From Erigeron canadensis (Eukaryota; Streptophyta; Magnoliopsida; Asterales; Asteraceae), in assembly GCF_010389155.1 (NCBI RefSeq), contig NC_057768.1:12460501-12524500 (forward strand): a stretch of 64,000 bases of DNA. Direction: 5' to 3'. Shown piece by piece: positions 57,709-64,000 of this stretch. The notes under the pieces were generated by a model. That model did not search any database, was not told the origin of the DNA, and saw nothing but the letters and a program-made list of their open reading frames with translations. How positions within the stretch are numbered: the stretch's first letter is position 1; each line of letters starts with the position of its first letter. Both the position numbers and the translations under genes were made by a program.

Positions 57709-59321
57709 TCACCTTGGCCTAACTCTCTCCTTCCTACTTAAGGCGTCTGCTACTACATTTGCCTTTACGGGGTGATATCGAATTTCATAATCGTAGTCGC
57801 TAAACAACTCTAGCCATCGTCTCTGGCGCATATTAAGATCTTTCTGAGTGAAGATATGCTGAAGGCTCTTATGATCTGTGTATATCACACTCTTTGTCCC
57901 GTACAGGTAGTGTCTCCAACATTTGAGTGCGAAAACGATAGCTCCCAACTCCAAATCGTGTGTCGTGTAATTCTTCTCATGAATCTTCAGATGGCGAGAG
58001 GCATATGCAATAACCTTGCCTCGTTGCATCAGCACACATCTTAAGCCTTGACCCGACGCGTCGCAATAAACAATAAAATCTTCGGTTCCTTCTGGAAGAC
58101 TTAAGACCGGTGCATTACATAACTTCTTCTTCAAGATTCTGAAAGCTTCTTCTTGTTTCTCTCCCCAATCGAAACTTCTATCCTTGTGTGTCAACAATGT
58201 AAGTGGTTGTGCGATCCTTGAGAAGTTCTCGATGAATCGGCGGTAGTAGCCTGCTAAACCAAGAAACTGTCTGATCTCAGTCGGCGTCTCTGGCCTTCTC
58301 CAATTCTCTACTGCTTCTATCTTGCTGGGATCAACCTTTATTCCATCCTTGTCAACTACATGACCCAAAAACTTCACCTCTTCTAACCAAAATTCACATT
58401 TCGAGAATTTTCCATACAACTTTTCAGCCCTCAGAAGTTCTAAAGCTTCTCTCAGATGGACTTCATGCTCTTTCTTAGTCTTCGAGTAGATGAGAATATC
58501 GTCAATGAAAACAATGATGGACGATCTAAGTAGGGCTTACATACGCGATTCATCAGGTCCATAAAAACAGCAGGCGCATTTGTCAATCCAAATGACATCA
58601 CTAAGAACTCAAAGTGTCCATATCTCGTGCTAAATGCTGTCTTTGGCACGTCTTCTTCTCGAACTCTTAACTGATGGTAACCTGAACGAAGATCGATCTT
58701 AGAGAAGTACTTGGCGCCTTGTAGTTGATCAAACAAATCATCAATGCGCGGTAAAGGATATCGATTCTTAACGGTTAACTTATTTAGCTCACGATAATCG
58801 ATGCACATGCGAAAAGATCCGTCTTTCTTCTTAACAAATAGTACCGGTGCACCCCATGGTGAAGAACTTGGTCGAATGAAACCCTTCTCTTGTAGCTCTT
58901 GTAACTGTGTCGGGAGTTCTTGCATTTCAGAAGGAGCTAAATGGTATGGTGCCTTTGCTACTGGTGTTGCATTAGGCAAGAGATAGATTTGGAATTCAAT
59001 CTGTCGAGACGGAGGCAATCCCTGAACATCATCAGGAAATACATCGGGAAAATCACAGACTATTGGGATATCGGCCAGTTTGATTACTTCGGTTTCCGTG
59101 CTCATTAGGATTCTTATGTGTGACTCGGGTCGTTCACCTTGGATTTCTAGTACGTCTCCCCCACTTAAGGGTATTCTAAGGATTTTTGCGCGACATACAA
59201 TGGTAGCATCTACCAGGGATAACCAATCCATCCCCACTATTACATCAAAGCTACCCATTTCAAATGGGACTAAGTCTATATAGTATGAATGAGTATCAAG
59301 TGTTAGCACACATTTAGGCAC
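57709..59321 (-). pseudogene. Gypsy-3 protease end, reverse transcriptase and RNase H
   Basis: The first frame (58452-59321) has protease-end [11 protein letters not shown], then [57 protein letters not shown] and [16 protein letters not shown] frameshift near 58525 moves the catalytic FIDDILIYS into another frame. The second frame (57709-58419) continues [33 protein letters not shown] and RNase H ([42 protein letters not shown]). The RT cannot be made intact from this copy. Confidence 0.95.
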
Positions 59322-59349
59322 AATTTGGTCAAGTTTAGAGATTCCACCA

Positions 59350-60960
59350 CTAGCTACCTCTATTAATGGGTTTCACGTTAATAGTGCACACAAAGTTAGT
59401 GGAGATAAAGCTGTAGTCAGCACCCGAATCGAATAACACAGTAGCTAGATGATTGTTTAAGAGAAATGTACCCGTGACAACGTTCGGATCGTTAGCAGCT
59501 TCCACAGCATTCAAGGCAAAGACTCGGCCCCTGGCCTGCTGGGCTTGGTTAGCCCTTGGTGGATTTGGTGCTGCGATCTGTAATGGATTCTGTTTGGCTG
59601 CGGCTGGGGTGGGTCGTCTAACAATTCTTGGGCAAGCATTGCAGTAGTGCTTAGTGCTGCCACACTCATAACAAGCTCTTGGATTAACTGGAGGATTTCT
59701 AATGTTTCTTGGTGCGACATTCAGTGGTACTGCTGGGATTCTAGTTGCTCTGCAATCTCTAGACAAGTGCCCAAATTTCTGACAGTTCTGACAAAATCGA
59801 CATGGCACTGTTGTTGGATGATGATAAGTACAAGTAGCACACTGAGGAGAATGGCCAACATACGCCCTCTGTCCTGACTCAACTGCTGCAAACACATTTC
59901 CAACTCTGACTCTCATGTCAGCTCTGAAATCTCTCCTCTTACTGGTTTCACCAGAATCTCTTTTCTTCTCTTCAGACTTAGTCAGTGTTCCAACCCTAAC
60001 CAAGTCATCCGTTATGGCACTGGTTCTTCGAATAGCTTCTTCAATCGAGTAAGGAGGAAAGCCAGTCATAGTGTTGCGAATCTGAGGAATGAGACCATAG
60101 ATGTATCTCTCAATCAACTTAGACTCAGAAGTCACCAAATGAGGTACCAATCTAGCCAACTCTTGAAACTTGCTAGTATACTCTGCATGACTGGATCCCA
60201 CCAAGGTGTGGTGCCAAAACTCTTGCTCAATCTTTTGCATCTCATTTAGTGGACAAAAGAGGTTCTTCATCATCTCTTTAAACTGATCCCATGGTGTTTC
60301 CAAAGTAGCAGTTCTTCCACGGGCTCCTAGCAAAGTATTCCACCATGACAGTGCATCATCAGTAAATGAACCTCCAGTGAATCTTACCCTCTGATGAGAT
60401 GGAAATTCACTTATGTCCATGACTGCTTCCAATTTCTCCAACCACTTCATAAACACGCCTGCCCCTCCTCTTCCATTATAATCTGGTGGACCACACTTCT
60501 TGAACTCGGTGTAACTGCAACCTCTTCTTTCCACAGCATACTCATCATTCCTGGGAAACCTTCTGGGTCCAGGGCCCACATACACACCTTCCCCAACAAA
60601 CTCCACTTCAGGATCAAAATTTTCTGGTTCTTGATTCACTTGTTGCGGCGCAACTCTTGCTCGTTCAGCTTCAACTTCAGGTGCTCTTCGGTTCTGATTC
60701 GGGACAGCACCCATTGCGGCAGTCACTTGTTCAATAATAGTAGGCATTGAAGCCGCCAACTGTTCAACAATGATAGTGGCCAGATCAGGGTTCTCAACGT
60801 GACCCATGCTATCACCACAGCCACCACGACCTCTACCACGGCCTCTTCCTTACTGACCTCCACGATCTCCTCTCGGGTTGCCACGACCACCTCCAGGGTT
60901 ACCATGACCAACACCATTATCTTGAACTTCGACATTCGGGTTTGCTCTTGTTCGCACCAT
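59350..60960 (-). pseudogene. Gypsy-3 gag and protease start
   Basis: The ATG at 60960 opens MVRTRANPNVEVQDNG and an RG-rich stretch with a TAA at about 60852-60854 (RGGQ*GRGRGRG). It then reads intact from 60807: gag domain GAGVFMKWLEKLEAVMDISE, SWWNTLLGARG, TPWDQFKEMMKNLFCP, EFWHHTLVGSSHAEYTSKFQ and YIYGLIPQIRNTM. Two CCHC-like knuckles follow (CQNCQKFGHLSRDC and CYECGSTKHYCNAC), then protease LFDSGADYSFIS. The frame is lost near 59340, just before the rest of the protease. The RG-rich N-terminus would bind RNA. Confidence 0.93.
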
Positions 60961-61862
60961 TTTCCTATATTAGGAAAAGATGGGATCGGCGTTAGAATGA
61001 GGAATTGTCGTTCGTGACGTCATTTACACACTCTCAAACACACTCGTGTTAGTTTTCTAGAATCCTGTACTCTTATATTTTCATTATCGCATGTAGCTCA
61101 AGAAATCAAGTATTACATTTGAAAGTGAGCATTATCATCAATATCAATTATGCAATACAAAGTAACATTACAATAAGATATTCAATTCATGAAGGATAGT
61201 TCGCAAGATGAATAATATAACCATTTCAACTTAAATTTAATTTTTAAATCCAATTAACTTTTGACAGCCAAAATGCGGTCCGGATCTAACACCTACATCC
61301 GTTGCACTAGCGGTGTATGTATACAGGGTGTACCAGCGGCTAACCCTCCACACCTCTAGTACATCTAATGCAAGGTCGGTTCACGGTACTGATATGCTCC
61401 CTAGGTATTGGCAAAGGTATGTATACAGGGTGTACCAGCGGCTAACCCTCCACCCGACCAACACCTATTGAACATGCCAGAGTTGCTACCACACTCTAAC
61501 CATCTTAGGCACGATCCATGTCGCCATCAAGTCCATAGAAAATATACCACACGCGAAAAGTTGATCAGGCTTTTCTGTGATGATATATCGCTGTACTTCC
61601 TTGCTAACAACGCATCAATTCGCTAGCTTATTATCATTATTTAAATTTAATCACATCTCATAGTTCGAATACCAATAGCATGAGTACACGTGGCAAGGTA
61701 GCATGGTTCTAAGGTCTGCTCATGAATGAATACAATAGCGTGAATATCGCAGATATAGATAAGATCCATAGAGATTGAATGCACACATAATTCCTATCAT
61801 GCATGCTACGTGCGGTTCCTAAGTTATAGTCAAGGCAAATCCACCTAATTCACTATAACTAC
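60961..61862 (-). other. Leader of Gypsy-3
   Basis: No gene between gag and the PBS. Contains a direct repeat with GTATACAGGGTGTACCAGCG at 61316-61351 and 61418-61452, about 102 bp apart, including the palindrome-like GGTGTACC. Structured leader RNA is possible but not shown. Confidence 0.6.
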
Positions 61863-61872
61863 GGCTCTGATA
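61863..61872 (-). other. Damaged primer binding site of Gypsy-3
   Basis: Minus strand TATCAGAGCC remains. A small deletion has fused it to the LTR end, which reads GGGGTATTATCAG instead of GGGGTGTTACA plus TGGTATCAG. Confidence 0.6.
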
Positions 61873-64000
61873 ATACCCCGACAGTAGCGAAAAACTCGGG
61901 ATGTAAGATAAAGCACACGCGCACATGGATGTTACATAGGAATACTAAATGAGTGCATACATTAAGCATAAATAGTCAATTTTATAACCAAACAAGCATA
62001 ATAGTAGTCATCACACACAAGTTAAATCAAGCATTAAAATAGAGATGAGATAAGTTCCCACGCAGGGGAAAAGGTTAGGCATATTGCCATCGAGCATAAA
62101 CAAGAGCATGCAAACTTCAAAACCTAGGCTGCAGTCTGCTAAAAGTCCCATGCTACCAATCCTAGCCACGATTTGCTTAATTACCTGAAAGGAATACTTA
62201 AACGTGTCAACACAAAGGTTGGTGAGTTCGTAGGTTTGAGTACATAAACAAGTTGTATAAATATGTTTTATGTTGTCGATAGAATGTTGAGAATAAAGTA
62301 GTATGATGTGGCTAGAGACTAACTTTGCACATAATTATGTGTTTGTGTATAAACGTGCACTTACGGTACCAGGCTAGCATATGTTAATCGTGCACACACA
62401 GTCATCAACATGACGGGCAAGTATATCAATCGAGCACTCACAGTCATCAACATGACCGGCTAATATGTATCAATCGAGCACTCACAGTCATCAATATGAC
62501 CGGCTAGTATGTATCAATCGAGCACTCACAGTCATCAATATGACCGGCTAATATGTATCAATCGAGCAATATGACCGGCTAATATGTATCAATCGAGCAC
62601 TCACAGTCATCAATATGACCGGCTAGTATGTATCAATCGAGCACTCACAGTCATCAATATGACCGGCTAGTATGTATCAATCGAGCACTCACAGTCATCA
62701 ATATGGCCGGCTAATATGTATCAATCGAGCACTCACAGTCATCAATATGACCGGCTAGTATGTATCAATCGAGTACTCACAGTCATCAATATGACCGACT
62801 AGTATGTATCAATCGAGTACTCACAGTCATCAATATGACCGGCTAGTATGTCACAAAGTAGTCAAAAAGCCATAGAATAATAAAAGTAGTTACGGCATAT
62901 AAAAGCATGTGTAGTATTCCTTTCACCTAAAACATAAGTAAAGAAGTAGGGGCTACGAAGACTCACAGTGATCCGGTACAAGCGTAGTTTACAAGCACAG
63001 AGAACAAGCACATATATAGGTAGAATATATCTATTTGAATCCAAGTATGTCTTGATGTCAACCTAATCACAAGTCATTGAGCATAGATGAATACATGCAT
63101 TAGTTCTTGTGATTAATTATTCACTGAGTTGTCCTTGATGAACTGATGATTTGGTCCTTTGAAGATCTTTGAACGTTTTGACTCGAAAAGTGTTTAAATG
63201 AACTTTAAGTTCTCGAACTGGACTCGATATGAACGTCCTAGAACTCACACACAAGTGATTACCATGATAAAGAGTTGAACGTGTCTCCAGATAATGAACT
63301 TTAACTTTAAGAACTCGATTTAGTTGTTCATAGGACTCGTACTTTAAAAATCAAGATAGAACATGTCTTTGTGTACCTAATTAGGGTTTGCATCTTGTAC
63401 ATTGTTTTAGATCGATTTATGAACTAGCTTTGATGTAAATATGTAGCTTCTAATGTGATTGATCAAGTGATAATGATGTTATGAATTGGTTTGGTGATCA
63501 AGTACGTGTTTAGATTGATTTAGGTTTAAGCATAAGGAGTTATAGAACAAGTTCGTCTAGGGTTTTTGGCTCAAGGTCGTCCTAGCTTCACAACCAAGAT
63601 CGTCCTAGGTAACATCCAGTCAAGATCGTCCTAGGTTGTCTACGTTCAAGATCGTCTTAGGTAACATCTAGTCAAGATCGTCTCATTCTTCATGATTCAA
63701 GATCGTTTCAAGTGTCAAGGCTTAAGATCGTTTCATATGTTCATATGCCCAAGGTCGTTTTAGGTTTCTAAGTCACAAGACCGTCCTAGTGTTTCTTTAG
63801 CCTAGATCGTTTCACATTTTGTGAATCAAGGACAAAGTCTTTCATGATTCAAGAACACAAGTTGAGCCAAACCGATCTTAGAAGATCAGTTACCCAGTAG
63901 TGTATCAACACAACATCACATCACAACATTCACACGAGATCAAACGAGCAACCAAGAGAGAGCATAGGCTGCCCTAGGACGATCTTGGGGACCAAGATCG
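61873..64000 (-). mobile_element. 5' LTR of Gypsy-3, partial
   Basis: Matches 53137-55325 closely, including the hairpin near 62208, the 44-bp array and the GATCGT words. It is cut by the window end, so its promoter (expected right of 64000) is not seen. Confidence 0.92.
62400..62851. repeat. 44-bp tandem array, 11 copies (Gypsy-3 5' LTR)
   Basis: Same unit as 53651-54169. One copy (near 62565) is truncated in the middle (GAGCAATATGACC), and single-base variants differ from the 3' LTR. Confidence 0.95.

Larger units (their letters stand above)
53131..64000 (-). mobile_element. Gypsy-3, Tekay-like chromovirus (partial at window edge)
   Basis: 3' LTR at 53131-56011, PPT, pol, gag, a leader and most of the 5' LTR (from 61873) are present. 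The right end is cut by the window. Integrase is followed by a chromodomain-like tail, and LTRs exceed 2.8 kb with TGTAACA...TGTTACA ends, features of the Tekay/Del group. Several disabling changes are visible. It interrupts the Copia-3 post-pol ORF; the left flank is CAAAT (53126-53130). Confidence 0.93.

Overview
This window looks like repeat-rich, heterochromatin-type DNA of a flowering plant. The evidence is the AT-rich composition, plant Ty1/copia and Ty3/gypsy elements primed by initiator tRNA-Met or tRNA-Asp, a plant L1-type LINE, and TG...CA long terminal repeats (LTRs) of up to about 4 kb. The style of the copia gag and post-pol proteins reminds me of Asteraceae, but that is only an impression. 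I find no convincing host gene, tRNA, rRNA or CRISPR array. All coding regions I recognise belong to transposable elements, and almost all carry stops or frameshifts.

Layout (names are mine). 25-3721: Copia-1, minus strand, with a post-pol ORF, the RT/RNase H tail, a leader with a palindrome array, a PBS and a 5' LTR; gag and most of pol are deleted. 3727-5995: a probable plus-strand gypsy LTR. 5996-6675: a probable fragment of another LTR. 6676-about 11247: Copia-2, plus strand, with an LTR, PBS, hairpin-array leader and large gag but no pol. 11248-18101: 3' LTR of Copia-3 (minus), split by a full-length LINE (11813-17667, 21-bp target duplication). 18375-19526 and 50765-53130: two halves of the Copia-3 post-pol ORF, separated by the 31-kb Gypsy-1 (19527-50764, target duplication GCACT). 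Its reading frame resumes exactly across the target site. 53131 to the window end: Gypsy-3, a Tekay-like chromovirus (minus), inserted into the same Copia-3 ORF.

Gypsy-1 is itself a host. Its right LTR holds Copia-4 (22905-46063) and a copia solo LTR (46554-47303, target duplication AAGAT). Copia-4 in turn holds a 3.5-kb gypsy solo LTR (26906-30413, GAATG) and Gypsy-2 (31990-38375, ACAAA), a non-autonomous element with a tRNA-Asp PBS. Nesting is therefore four levels deep: Copia-3, then Gypsy-1, then Copia-4, then solo LTR and Gypsy-2.

The least explained signals are non-coding and recur between elements: (a) a CTCAC, small hairpin, then pyrimidine-rich AGG module in at least five different gypsy LTR types, with arms that differ in sequence but still pair; (b) arrays of 20-25-bp palindromes in copia leaders, with unrelated sequences but the same layout; (c) paired TGACGTCA palindromes just upstream of the TATA box of the Copia-4 family LTR; (d) dense AGATCGTYYYA word arrays in two gypsy LTRs; (e) a long post-pol ORF shared by three copia elements.
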